Part shown: piece by piece, positions 27,038 through 34,942 of the stretch
Numbering within the stretch: position 1 is the stretch's first letter
Layout of the letters: each line of letters opens with the position of its first letter
NCBI GenBank assembly: GCA_040381555.1
Contig: JBEIHC010000011.1
Location: 1-44,432, forward strand
Direction of reading: 5' to 3'
Source of the DNA: CANHCC01 sp040381555
GTDB taxonomy: Bacteria > Bacteroidota > Bacteroidia > J057 > RFSG01
Length of the DNA: 44,432 nucleotides
Notes under the pieces: model-generated
Databases searched by the model: none
What the model was told of the DNA's origin: nothing
Seen by the model: the letters and a program-made list of their open reading frames with translations, nothing else
Position numbers and translations under genes: made by a program

Positions 27038-27388
27038 ATGAGCACTGCAACCACAACATCAGACATTACTGTCACTGATAAAGCAGTTGTTAAACTGCAA
27101 CAACTCAGGGAAGATGCTGGAATTGGAGAAAATTTCGGCCTTCGCGTTTCCGTTCAAGGAGGCGGTTGCTCCGGCTTGAGTTACAAACTAGACTTTGACG
27201 ATGTGGAACAAGCCGGAGATCAGGTTTTTGTAGACAAGGGAATCAAACTACTCGTTAACCTAAAAAGCTATTTATATCTGGCAGGTACTGAGTTAGATTT
27301 TTCAGATGGGCTGGATGGAAAGGGGTTTCATTTCGTTAATCCTAATGCCTCAAGAACCTGTGGCTGTGGGGAAAGTTTTTCTGTATAA
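27038..27388 (+). CDS. iscA: IscA/ErpA-type A-type Fe-S carrier
   Basis: 116 residues, HesB-like domain. The three conserved cysteines are present: GGGCSGLSY in the middle and TCGCGESFSV at the C-terminus (C-G-C-G). The protein would receive or hold Fe-S clusters or iron for delivery to apo-proteins. IscA, ErpA and SufA cannot be told apart safely from sequence; the name follows its place as last gene of the isc operon. A hairpin with a T tract about 85 nt downstream is the likely operon end. Confidence 0.93.
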   Translation: MSTATTTSDITVTDKAVVKLQQLREDAGIGENFGLRVSVQGGGCSGLSYKLDFDDVEQAGDQVFVDKGIKLLVNLKSYLYLAGTELDFSDGLDGKGFHFVNPNASRTCGCGESFSV

Positions 27389-27473
27389 GTTTCATCATTC
27401 GAGATTCTAAAATCTCTGAAGAATAGTTTTTCTATATTATTATAGGTTTTGTGGTGGGTTATATATTGGGTTG

Positions 27474-27515
27474 TTAAAAGGAATTTGATTTAAGGTCGGG
27501 TTCCTTTTAATTTTT
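27474..27515 (+). terminator. Rho-independent terminator of the isc operon
   Basis: Perfect 10-bp stem TTAAAAGGAA (27474-27483) / TTCCTTTTAA (27501-27510), 17-nt loop, then TTTTT (27511-27515). It stands 86 nt after the iscA stop. Confidence 0.7.
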
Positions 27516-27849
27516 AGTGCGGCTTAGAAAACAAGACTGAGTTTTGACATTACTCACTAAAACGAATTAGGGGTCATCCTTTGCATGGACTTGGCAATTC
27601 TGAACTTCTGTAGTGTTTTTCTTAAGTTATCTTAGGATAACAGTCAAAAAAAAATTGAATTTCGCAATTCCCTAATACATATTTTGTCTTTTCCTCCTTT
27701 ACTTACCCCAAGTCAAAGCAATAAATATACATTTCGGTAAGGGGATTAAATTTATCCTCCTGAAATCGGCATTTCCCCACTTTTGATTTCAATCTGAATC
27801 TTCCTTTTCGTTATTTTGCAGTGAATTAGAAATTCCACCTAAAAAACTC
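27516..27849. other. Intergenic region between isc terminator and icd
   Basis: No coding frame or RNA gene recognised. A small perfect hairpin GTTATC-TTAG-GATAAC (27626-27641) is followed by a run of nine A. A TTATTTTG stretch (27811-27818), one base off the -7 consensus, lies 31 nt before the icd ATG and is the best promoter candidate. Confidence 0.4.
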
Positions 27850-29304
27850 ATGAGCACAAACAAAACCATCGCAGTAGCCAACGGAGACGGAATAGGCAAA
27901 GAAATTATGGATGCCTGTCTGCATATTTTCAAAGCAGCAGGGGTACCCTTGGAGTATGATTTTGTAGAAATGGGAAAAGAGGTATTTCTGAAGGGTCTGA
28001 CAACAGGAATGACAGAAGAGGCTAAAATTTCCGTAGAGAAACATGGCATTCTGTTCAAAGGTCCGATGGAAACGCCCAAAGGTACTGGTGGAAAAAGCAT
28101 CAATGTAACTGCCCGGAAAGTATGGAGCACTTATGCCAATAGACGACAAGTGCGCACGCTCCCCGGAGTAGAAACAGTTTTTTCAAAAGCTGGAATTCCT
28201 ATTGACATTACCATCGTTCGCGAAAACATTGAAGATACCTACGGGGGAATAGAGCACATGCTTACCCATGATGTAGCCTTGTGTCGTCGTTTTATTACTC
28301 GCCCAGGTTCAGAGCAAATCGTTCGATATGCATTTGAAATGGCCCAGAAAGAAGGGTATACTCAGGTCGCCTGCGGTCATAAAGCCAACATCATGAAATT
28401 GACTGATGGACTATTTCTCAAAACATTTTATGAAATCGCAAAAGAATATCCTGGCATAGAGGCTAAAGACATCATTGTTGATGACTTGTGCATGAAGTTA
28501 ACCTCTAAGCCGCAGTTGTTTCAAGTAATCGTTCTACCTAATTTACAAGGGGATATCGTTTCCGATTTATGTGCAGGCTTGGTTGGAGGTTTAGGATTTG
28601 CTCCTTCTGCTAATATCGGGGATCATATTTCTATTTTTGAAGCAGTACATGGCACTGCCCCAGATATTGCGGGTCAACAAAAAGCCAACCCAACAGCTCT
28701 GTTAATGAGTGGTCTGCTCATGCTGCGCCACTTGGGTCTTGGCTCTTATGCCGATACCATTCAGGATGGCTTATTGTACACCCTCGAAAGCGGCGTACAT
28801 ACTCCTGACTTTGGAGATACTTCTGTTGCTGCAAGCCCTACCTTCAGTTTTGCTGAAAACATTGCAGCCAATCTGGGCAAAAAACCTATTAAACCCGCGC
28901 GTAAATCTAGTGCTCCGGATGAAGCCTTTCAAAGACCTCCTGCACCCAGCCAAAGACGCATGATGGAAACTCCCATTCCTAGTTACAAATTGGTAGGTGC
29001 TGACCTTTTTATTGCCACAAATCAGGATAGCAATACATTAGCCAATACCATTCAACCCCATTTACCGAATGGGTGGAAATTAGTCACTATGTCCAACCGA
29101 GGAACTCAGGTGTGGCCAACAGGTTCTGTTTACACTGAGTGTATTGATCAGTACCGCGTGCGTATTGAATCTGAAACTCCTATTCAACAATCCGAAATAT
29201 TTGAAGTTTGTACCCGCCTCGCTCCCCTATATACTGTCTGTTCTGTTGAACTACTTCAGTACTTTGGCGAAGAAAGAGGTTACTCACTGGCCCAGGGTCA
29301 GTAA
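27850..29304 (+). CDS. icd: Isocitrate dehydrogenase, Thermus-type with C-terminal extension
   Basis: 484 residues. Oxidatively decarboxylates isocitrate to 2-oxoglutarate in the TCA cycle. The catalytic core (about 1-335) shows IAVANGDGIGKEIMD, the substrate-site IVRENIEDTYGGIEHM, GHKANIMKLTDGLF, DLCMKLTSKP, NLQGDIVSDLCAGLVGG and EAVHGTAPDIAGQ. After a Pro/Arg/Lys-rich linker (about 340-380) comes an extra domain of about 100 residues (SYKLVGADLFIATNQDSN onward). This long form matches the Thermus thermophilus/Rickettsia subtype, not the ~416-residue E. coli enzyme. NADP use is known for the Thermus enzyme and inferred here. hflX starts 6 nt downstream. Confidence 0.93.
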   Translation: MSTNKTIAVANGDGIGKEIMDACLHIFKAAGVPLEYDFVEMGKEVFLKGLTTGMTEEAKISVEKHGILFKGPMETPKGTGGKSINVTARKVWSTYANRRQVRTLPGVETVFSKAGIPIDITIVRENIEDTYGGIEHMLTHDVALCRRFITRPGSEQIVRYAFEMAQKEGYTQVACGHKANIMKLTDGLFLKTFYEIAKEYPGIEAKDIIVDDLCMKLTSKPQLFQVIVLPNLQGDIVSDLCAGLVGGLGFAPSANIGDHISIFEAVHGTAPDIAGQQKANPTALLMSGLLMLRHLGLGSYADTIQDGLLYTLESGVHTPDFGDTSVAASPTFSFAENIAANLGKKPIKPARKSSAPDEAFQRPPAPSQRRMMETPIPSYKLVGADLFIATNQDSNTLANTIQPHLPNGWKLVTMSNRGTQVWPTGSVYTECIDQYRVRIESETPIQQSEIFEVCTRLAPLYTVCSVELLQYFGEERGYSLAQGQ

Positions 29305-29310
29305 ATTCTA

Positions 29311-30465
29311 TTGAGCGACAAAAGAAAAGCCATACACAGTACCCAATTAGAACAAGAAACAGCTGTTCTGGTAGGGATATATCCGCGACAAGGAGGGGTT
29401 AATAGCCAAAAAGAATACTTAGATGAATTAGCCTTCCTGACAGAAACTGCAGGAGCTAAAACGGTGAAAGTTTTCCAACAGGCAATGGATAGACCCCACC
29501 CGGCAACATTCGTTGGCTCAGGAAAACTAGAAGAAATCCGCAACTTCGTCTTACAAGAGAATGTTTCTATGGTCATTTTTGATGATGATCTAAGCCCCTC
29601 TCAGGTTCGAAATCTCGATGATTTTCTAAAGGTGAAGGTGCTAGACCGCTCTAGCCTCATTCTCTATATCTTCTCCGAAAATGCCCGTACCGCACAATCA
29701 AAGGTACAAGTAGAATTGGCCCAACTTCAATACCTGCTTCCTCGACTTACCGGAATGTGGACACACCTTTCTCGCGAAAAAGGCGGTATCGGAATGAAAG
29801 GAGCAGGAGAGAAAGAAATTGAAACCGACCGACGCATCATTCGCGATAAAATCCGAGCACTTAAAGAAGAACTCAAGAAAATTGACCGGCAAAATGAAAC
29901 GCGCCGAAAAAACAGAGAAGTAATGGTGAGAGTATCTTTGGCAGGATACACCAATGTGGGCAAATCCACCATTATGAATATGATTTCCAAGTCGGATGTT
30001 TTAGCAGAAAACAAACTCTTCGCCACCTTGGACTCTACCGTTCGAAAAGTAGTCTTCGAACAAACCCCTTTTCTACTCTCAGATACAGTTGGTTTCATTC
30101 GTAAACTACCCCATGGATTAATTGAGTCTTTTAAATCAACCCTAGATGAAATTCGAGAAGCGGATATTATTTTACATGTGGTGGATGCATCCCATCCCGC
30201 TTGGCAAGACCAGGTTACGGTTGTGCGTACTACCTTAGAGGAAATTAAAGCGGGCGATAAACCTGTTTTAATGGTATTTAACAAGGCCGATCAACTGGAA
30301 GAAGATATTGAATGGGCACTCAAACAATTTCACCCTGCAGTAAAAATATCCGCAACAAAAAAACAGGGAATTGAAGAGTTTAAAGCAGCACTCATGCAAT
30401 TAGTCCGACAAGTTTATAAAGAGAAATACCCCAATCTTAACTTTCAGGAAGATTATAGTATGTGA
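29311..30465 (+). CDS. hflX: HflX, ribosome-associated GTPase
   Basis: 384 residues. HflX splits stalled or hibernating ribosomes. The N-terminal HflX domain has HPATFVGSGKLEE and the glycine-rich TQLS-like segment GGIGMKGAGEKEIETDRR. The G domain carries G1 GYTNVGKST (212-220), G3 DTVGFIRKLPHGLIESFKS (from 258) and G4 NKAD. The start is a TTG at 29311: the only in-frame stop upstream is the icd stop itself (29302-29304), and no ATG occurs before residue 59, far into the conserved domain. It sits 6 nt after icd, so co-transcription is likely; the rare start codon may keep its yield low. Confidence 0.93.
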   Translation: MSDKRKAIHSTQLEQETAVLVGIYPRQGGVNSQKEYLDELAFLTETAGAKTVKVFQQAMDRPHPATFVGSGKLEEIRNFVLQENVSMVIFDDDLSPSQVRNLDDFLKVKVLDRSSLILYIFSENARTAQSKVQVELAQLQYLLPRLTGMWTHLSREKGGIGMKGAGEKEIETDRRIIRDKIRALKEELKKIDRQNETRRKNREVMVRVSLAGYTNVGKSTIMNMISKSDVLAENKLFATLDSTVRKVVFEQTPFLLSDTVGFIRKLPHGLIESFKSTLDEIREADIILHVVDASHPAWQDQVTVVRTTLEEIKAGDKPVLMVFNKADQLEEDIEWALKQFHPAVKISATKKQGIEEFKAALMQLVRQVYKEKYPNLNFQEDYSM

Positions 30466-30522
30466 GAGGTACAGTAGCATACACTTACAAAAGGTGATGC
30501 CAGTCTGAATTCTTTTATTTCA

Positions 30523-30530
30523 TATATTTG
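30523..30530 (+). promoter_or_regulatory. -7 box upstream of the exported GldN-like gene
   Basis: TATATTTG, an exact TAnnTTTG match, 23 nt before the ATG at 30554. Confidence 0.45.
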
Positions 30531-30553
30531 ATATTCACCTATTTCAAATTATT

Positions 30554-31417
30554 ATGAAAAACATCCTTATCCTCCTTCTATTACTTACTCTATTTTCAGC
30601 GGTACAAGCTCAAAAAAAATCTAAGCATCCTAACCCAACGGAAATTCTATTAGTGTCAAAAGAAGACCAGGTTATTCAAATATGGATTCCCTTAGATGAA
30701 AACTGGCCTAAATTTGTCCCCGCTAACCTAAAGCATTTACTAAATAACACCCCCGCTTTCCAAAAAGTTAATAAACCATACTTGTCCGGTGTGCCCCTCA
30801 CTGTACTGAATGAAATCAACAATAACACCCTAAAAGCATGGGCGTATGATGTAGATCCCAATACTAGCCATTATAAATATTCCGAACTAACGAGTGAATT
30901 TCTTAAAACCTATATCACGAGTGAAATTGAAAATAATCGAACCTTGTCAAGTTACCAATTAAATCCTAAAGACACCTTTAATTATTATATCAGTAAAACT
31001 ATGGAGGTAAATCTGCGCGTACGAGATTCTCTCGGAACCATGATTTATACACCCTTATCTATAACCCTAATATTGGAAGACCCCTTTGCCCCGAGTTTAA
31101 ATTTTTGTCATCTCGATTTGAACCAGGCTATTTTTAATAAAAAGAATGAAAACCAAGAATCCATTAATGATATCCTTAAAAAAATGCACTATGAATATTA
31201 TGTGGTAAATTATTTTTATCGGAAAGGCAACAAAACATTTGATGCTCGAATAAACAACTATGAAATAGCTTTGGCATACAAGTTAGCCATTAACAATGGG
31301 GGAACAGAACTCTTTAAAAATAAAAAACAAATTCAACATTCTACATTCTACCTACATCAATTACCGAAAGCCAGAGAGAAAGCGAATAAAAGATGGGGGA
31401 GAGGGGGAAGTTATTAG
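30554..31417 (+). CDS. Exported protein, possible distant GldN/PorN relative
   Basis: 287 residues with a clean signal peptide (MKNILILLLLLTLFSAVQAQ). No strong family match by eye. The order of features recalls GldN/PorN, a periplasmic T9SS component. There is an N-terminal stretch like VPLTVLNEINNNTLKAWAYD followed by YSELTSEFLKTYI (GldN has S-L-x2-V-L-x2-x-I-x2-G-x-(I/L)-x-A-Y ... P-L-T). A middle part resembles R-x-I-G-I-x-P regions, and a C-terminal NDILKKMHYEYYVVNYFYRKG plus FDARINNYEIAL recalls GldN's D-I-F-W-K-R-M-F-x-S-Y-I-I-K-E-x-N-V-Y-D-R. It stands alone, without gldKLM. The stop codon is the first TAG of the heptamer array that follows. Confidence 0.55.
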   Translation: MKNILILLLLLTLFSAVQAQKKSKHPNPTEILLVSKEDQVIQIWIPLDENWPKFVPANLKHLLNNTPAFQKVNKPYLSGVPLTVLNEINNNTLKAWAYDVDPNTSHYKYSELTSEFLKTYITSEIENNRTLSSYQLNPKDTFNYYISKTMEVNLRVRDSLGTMIYTPLSITLILEDPFAPSLNFCHLDLNQAIFNKKNENQESINDILKKMHYEYYVVNYFYRKGNKTFDARINNYEIALAYKLAINNGGTELFKNKKQIQHSTFYLHQLPKAREKANKRWGRGGSY

Positions 31418-31612
31418 TGGTTAGTGATTAGTGGTTAGTGATTAGTGGTTAGTGATTAGTGATTAGTGGTTAGTGATTAGTGGTTAGTGATTAGTGGTTA
31501 GTGGTTAGTTATGAAGGATGAAGGATGAAGGATGAGTTATAAAGGATGAAAAATTCTAACAACTAACTTCTAACCCCTAGCAACTAACCCATAACCCATA
31601 ACAACTAAAAAT
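31415..31612 (+). repeat. Block of 7-bp-periodic short tandem repeats
   Basis: Three heptamer series follow one another. From 31415 to 31505 there are 13 copies of TAGTGGT or TAGTGAT (order G A G A G A A G A G A G G at the variable base). From 31511 ATGAAGG occurs three times, followed by the variants ATGAGTT, ATAAAGG and ATGAAAA. From 31557 to 31612 eight units of TAAC-type occur (TAACAAC, TAACTTC, TAACCCC, TAGCAAC, TAACCCA, TAACCCA, TAACAAC, TAAAAAT). The last series is roughly the complement of the first (GTTAG-rich against CTAAC-rich), so the block could fold on itself. The first unit supplies the stop codon of the upstream gene. It makes up most of the 310-nt gap to the helicase gene. 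Confidence 0.9.
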
Positions 31613-31727
31613 TTCCAGTTTATTGATTTTCAATTATTTATTTCAGGAATTTTCGGAAAGTTGTCTATTTATCTAAAGACGGAAGGGGCATATTCGTACC
31701 TTAGATTTTGCAAGTGTAAATACTCTT

Positions 31728-34049
31728 ATGATTCAAACGGAAATAGTATCTGATGCAGCAATTGTTGCGGAGAGGTTTATCCAGTTGACGGCTGAGAATG
31801 TATTCCTAACAGGAAAAGCCGGTACAGGAAAAACAACTTTCTTAAAGAGAATTAAGTCCACCACCATAAAAAAAACATTGGTGGCGGCTCCCACTGGAAT
31901 TGCAGCGTTAAATGCAGGGGGAGTAACCCTACATTCCCAATTTCAATTACCCTTTGGGGGATTTATTCCAGAACACGGTGAATTTCGGGTACAGGGTGAT
32001 TCCAAATTTGAAACCCTATCTACTTTGACGCGGCATTTTAAAATGAGTGGACAAAGAACTAAAACTATACGCGAAGCAGAACTCTTAATCATTGATGAAG
32101 TAAGTATGCTTCGGGCAGATTTATTGGATGCTATTCATTTTATGCTTCAGTCGGTTCGGAGAAATAAAAAACCTTTTGGTGGAATTCAGGTATTGTTTAT
32201 CGGAGATATGATGCAATTACCGCCCGTAGTAAAAAGATCGGAATGGGATGTATTGAGCCAATATTATAAGTCGCCCTTTTTCTTCGATGCACAGGTGTTG
32301 AGAGATCACCCGCCCATTTATATTGAATTAGAAATTATCTACCGTCAAGCCGATCAGAACTTCACCCGCATACTGAATAAAATCCGATATAATCAACTAC
32401 AACAAGAAGACACTCACCTGCTCAATTCCTATTATAAGACTAATTTCAGACCCAATCCGGATGAGGGATATATTCGATTAACAACACACAATAGGGATGC
32501 AGATGAAATCAATCAATTAGAATTACATCTCCTCACTGCACCCTTACGAACATTCGAATCCACTATTGAAGGGGAATTCCCTCCGCATATTTTTCCCTGT
32601 GAATCAAATTTACTTCTCAAAAAAGGTGCGCAAGTTATGTTTATAAAAAACGACCCCAGCGGAGATCAGCGTTTTTATAATGGCAAGATTGGAAGGATCG
32701 TAGATTTCCAAGAGAAAACTATATTGGTAGAAGATTCTGATGGAAAAAAAATCAGTCTCGAGCCTTATCTATGGGAGAACATACGCTATTCGGTTAATGA
32801 AGAAACCAAAAAAATTGAGGAAGAAACAATCGGATCCTTTACGCAATTTCCTTTACGCCTTGCCTGGGCTATTACTATTCATAAAAGCCAAGGGTTAACA
32901 TTTGAAAAAGCGATTATTGACATAGAAAAAGTCTTTGCATCTGGCCAGGCCTATGTGGCGCTCTCGCGTCTAAAAAGCCTAGAGGGACTGGTATTATCTT
33001 CGCCTATTGGCACACAGGGAATTCCTTATGATGCCTCATTATCCAGATTTGAGACTCGAAAAGAAACTCAAGGAAATACCCAAAAATTATTTACGGAATA
33101 TTCGGATTTATATTTAAAGAATTATTGCTTGAATTCATTTGAGTTAAATCCAATAATTACAGATTGGAATACTCATATCAAATCCTACAATAAGGATGAG
33201 GGAAAATCCGAAAAACAAAACTATCTAGAATGGGCAAAAACTATTTGGGAAGAACTAACAGAACTGAATATTGTTGCGCGTAAATTTCGCAATCAACTCA
33301 TTCCCCTGTTGGAGCTAAATGACATTGCTGCGTTAAAAGAGCGAGTACATGCTGCGGTTTCTTATTTCAATCCTAAGCTCCAGCAATTAAATGAGCGAGT
33401 ATTAAAACACAAACTGACCATGTCGGCATTACCCCGAACCAAAACCTATTGCACCGAATTAGAAGCATTAGATGCTGGTATGAGCAATGCCCTCATTGCA
33501 TTTCAGAAATCTTTAGTATTAATTGATTATAGACTGCAACCGGACTTAGATTTAAGTGCTGAGTGGAAAAACATCACCGCATTAAAATGGAGAAGTCGCA
33601 TTTTGAGTGAGGTACAGAATCAAACTGCAAACACAACTCAAAGCCCAACTAAAAAAATTAATTCCAACAAAAAGAGGGAGAGTTCCTGGAGTAAAGATTC
33701 CGAACCCAAAAAAATCAAACGAGAAATCGGCCAAACTTATACTTTAACCCTAGAAGCATTTCAAGCGGGTAAAACAATCGAAGAAATTGCCGAAAACAGA
33801 AGTCTAGCACCTTCGACGATTGTTAGTCATATCCGAAGATTAATCAGCGATGAGCGTATGCCCATTGAGCAAGTAATATCTGAACAAGCCTTTGCAGAAT
33901 GGTCAAAATTTTTATCGGAAAATCCGGAAATAAACATTTGGGCACTGAAAGATTCAATTGGAGATGAAAACAAATTCCGTGAATTAACCTTTACCTATAC
34001 CTACTTAGAATCTAAAAAGAAGCAAGAAGGGTCTATTGTTACTGAATAA
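31728..34049 (+). CDS. PIF1-type DNA helicase with C-terminal helix-turn-helix domain
   Basis: 773 residues. SF1B helicase core: Walker A GKAGTGKT (29-36), APTGIAALNAGG (motif Ia), Walker B IDEVSM (122-127), FIGDMMQLPPV (motif III), then the 2B/C-terminal core with LRLAWAITIHKSQGLTFEKAII and ASGQAYVALSRLKSLEGL (motifs V and VI). A middle segment of about 230 residues is followed by GQTYTLTLEAFQAGKT and IEEIAENRSLAPSTIVSHI, a helix-turn-helix of the type joined to RecQ-like and PIF1-like helicases (HTH_40), at about 660-715. Members of PIF1 unwind 5'-3' and resolve G-quadruplexes or R-loops; the role here is inferred. It stands alone, with repeats before it and a large gap after it. Confidence 0.88.
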   Translation: MIQTEIVSDAAIVAERFIQLTAENVFLTGKAGTGKTTFLKRIKSTTIKKTLVAAPTGIAALNAGGVTLHSQFQLPFGGFIPEHGEFRVQGDSKFETLSTLTRHFKMSGQRTKTIREAELLIIDEVSMLRADLLDAIHFMLQSVRRNKKPFGGIQVLFIGDMMQLPPVVKRSEWDVLSQYYKSPFFFDAQVLRDHPPIYIELEIIYRQADQNFTRILNKIRYNQLQQEDTHLLNSYYKTNFRPNPDEGYIRLTTHNRDADEINQLELHLLTAPLRTFESTIEGEFPPHIFPCESNLLLKKGAQVMFIKNDPSGDQRFYNGKIGRIVDFQEKTILVEDSDGKKISLEPYLWENIRYSVNEETKKIEEETIGSFTQFPLRLAWAITIHKSQGLTFEKAIIDIEKVFASGQAYVALSRLKSLEGLVLSSPIGTQGIPYDASLSRFETRKETQGNTQKLFTEYSDLYLKNYCLNSFELNPIITDWNTHIKSYNKDEGKSEKQNYLEWAKTIWEELTELNIVARKFRNQLIPLLELNDIAALKERVHAAVSYFNPKLQQLNERVLKHKLTMSALPRTKTYCTELEALDAGMSNALIAFQKSLVLIDYRLQPDLDLSAEWKNITALKWRSRILSEVQNQTANTTQSPTKKINSNKKRESSWSKDSEPKKIKREIGQTYTLTLEAFQAGKTIEEIAENRSLAPSTIVSHIRRLISDERMPIEQVISEQAFAEWSKFLSENPEINIWALKDSIGDENKFRELTFTYTYLESKKKQEGSIVTE

Positions 34050-34560
34050 ATGAAGTACACTAATTTATTTAAAATGAACCTCCTAAAGTAGAATAACAAA
34101 AAACATTCAGGCAAGTAATCATCGCAATTATAACCATTAAGCCAGTTTTCTTTTTCGAATAAACAAACTAAAAAAACGATAGCTTAATAGAAGGAAACAT
34201 TTAGGAACCCGGGAGCAACTAACTCTGGGAGCTAAACAATGGATAGGGTAGAAAGAAAATTAGACACTAAGAAAATTGAATAATGCATTATAAACTAAGT
34301 TGTACACAGGGTTTTAATTATTACATATATTACAGATATAGTAATAAAATGAATCTTATACTACTATATAAAACTAACTATCACTTACTTATAGTAAAAA
34401 ACTTACTATAAATTGTTTTAGCATCCTGAATTAATAGATATGGATATCAAAATATGGTTTACTAATTCAGGCCTTAAAATATATTCATACTCTTCGCAAT
34501 TAATTGAGGATGTTTTTATTCGATTTTTATGAATTCGACAGGGTGATTTTGTGAAATAAT
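34050..34560. other. AT-rich intergenic region with four alternating TATAGTA motifs
   Basis: No coding frame recognised. TATAGTA occurs at 34337-34343 and 34390-34396, and its reverse complement TACTATA at 34362-34368 and 34404-34410. The second pair is part of a perfect 9-bp stem (TTATAGTAA 34389-34397, TTACTATAA 34403-34411, 5-nt loop). This could be a hairpin terminator for the helicase transcript or a paired operator. The nonamer CTCTTCGCA at 34490-34498 recurs inside the end of the repeat element that starts at 34561. Confidence 0.45.
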
Positions 34561-34831
34561 GGCTCTTCGCAGTTTTATGGGTAATTAAATCCTGAAAAAA
34601 ACCTATGTGTTCGTTATAAATCTTTTACATAGTTTAAAAATTAGCTTCAACCCTCTCCTGCTTCTCCCTACGGAGCGGGCTTCAACTCCTCTGGCCACAA
34701 CAACTGTGTCCAAAATCTTCTTAAATATAGCAAACTGGAATTACATTAATTTTGGGATTTCCTGAATCAATTCGATATTCCTAAAATTTGGGAAATGCTC
34801 ATATCTTACCCACATAAAATCTTGAAGAGCC
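34561..34831. mobile_element. MITE-like element with ISL3-type ends (copy 1, 271 bp)
   Basis: The left end reads GGCTCTTCGCAG-TTTTATG-GGTAA. The right end, on the minus strand from 34831 inward, reads GGCTCTTCAAGATTTTATGTGGGTAA. The first eight bases are identical, TTTTATG is identical and GGTAA recurs. The flanking octamers GAAATAAT (34553-34560) and TAAGTAAT (34832-34839) agree at six of eight positions, consistent with a decayed 8-bp target duplication. GG-TCTT ends and 8-bp duplications are known for the ISL3 family; the assignment is inference. No transposase is encoded. It holds no gene and ends 111 nt before the next start. Confidence 0.65.
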
Positions 34832-34942
34832 TAAGTAATTGGCCAATTCATAGAATCAAGCTACCCTCCCCCATTTGTTTCCCTTAATGTGAACATCAGG
34901 AATTAAAACTCCTTCAATATCGTTTAAGACAAAACGCTTTGG

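Noticed and set aside
27516..27849. Small RNA or tRNA gene in the icd upstream gap
   Set aside because: Only a 6-bp hairpin is visible; there is no cloverleaf, no CCA end and no recognisable RNA family.
29727..30284. 185-codon minus-strand frame
   Set aside because: It is antisense to the GTPase core of hflX and Ser/Thr-rich in a way typical of a shadow frame; no family recognised.
31415..31612. CRISPR-like array
   Set aside because: The units are 7 bp and contiguous with no spacers; it is a short tandem repeat.
34490..34498. CTCTTCGCA as another element end
   Set aside because: The bases after it do not continue the TTTTA-TGGGTA part of the end, and there is no inverted partner nearby.
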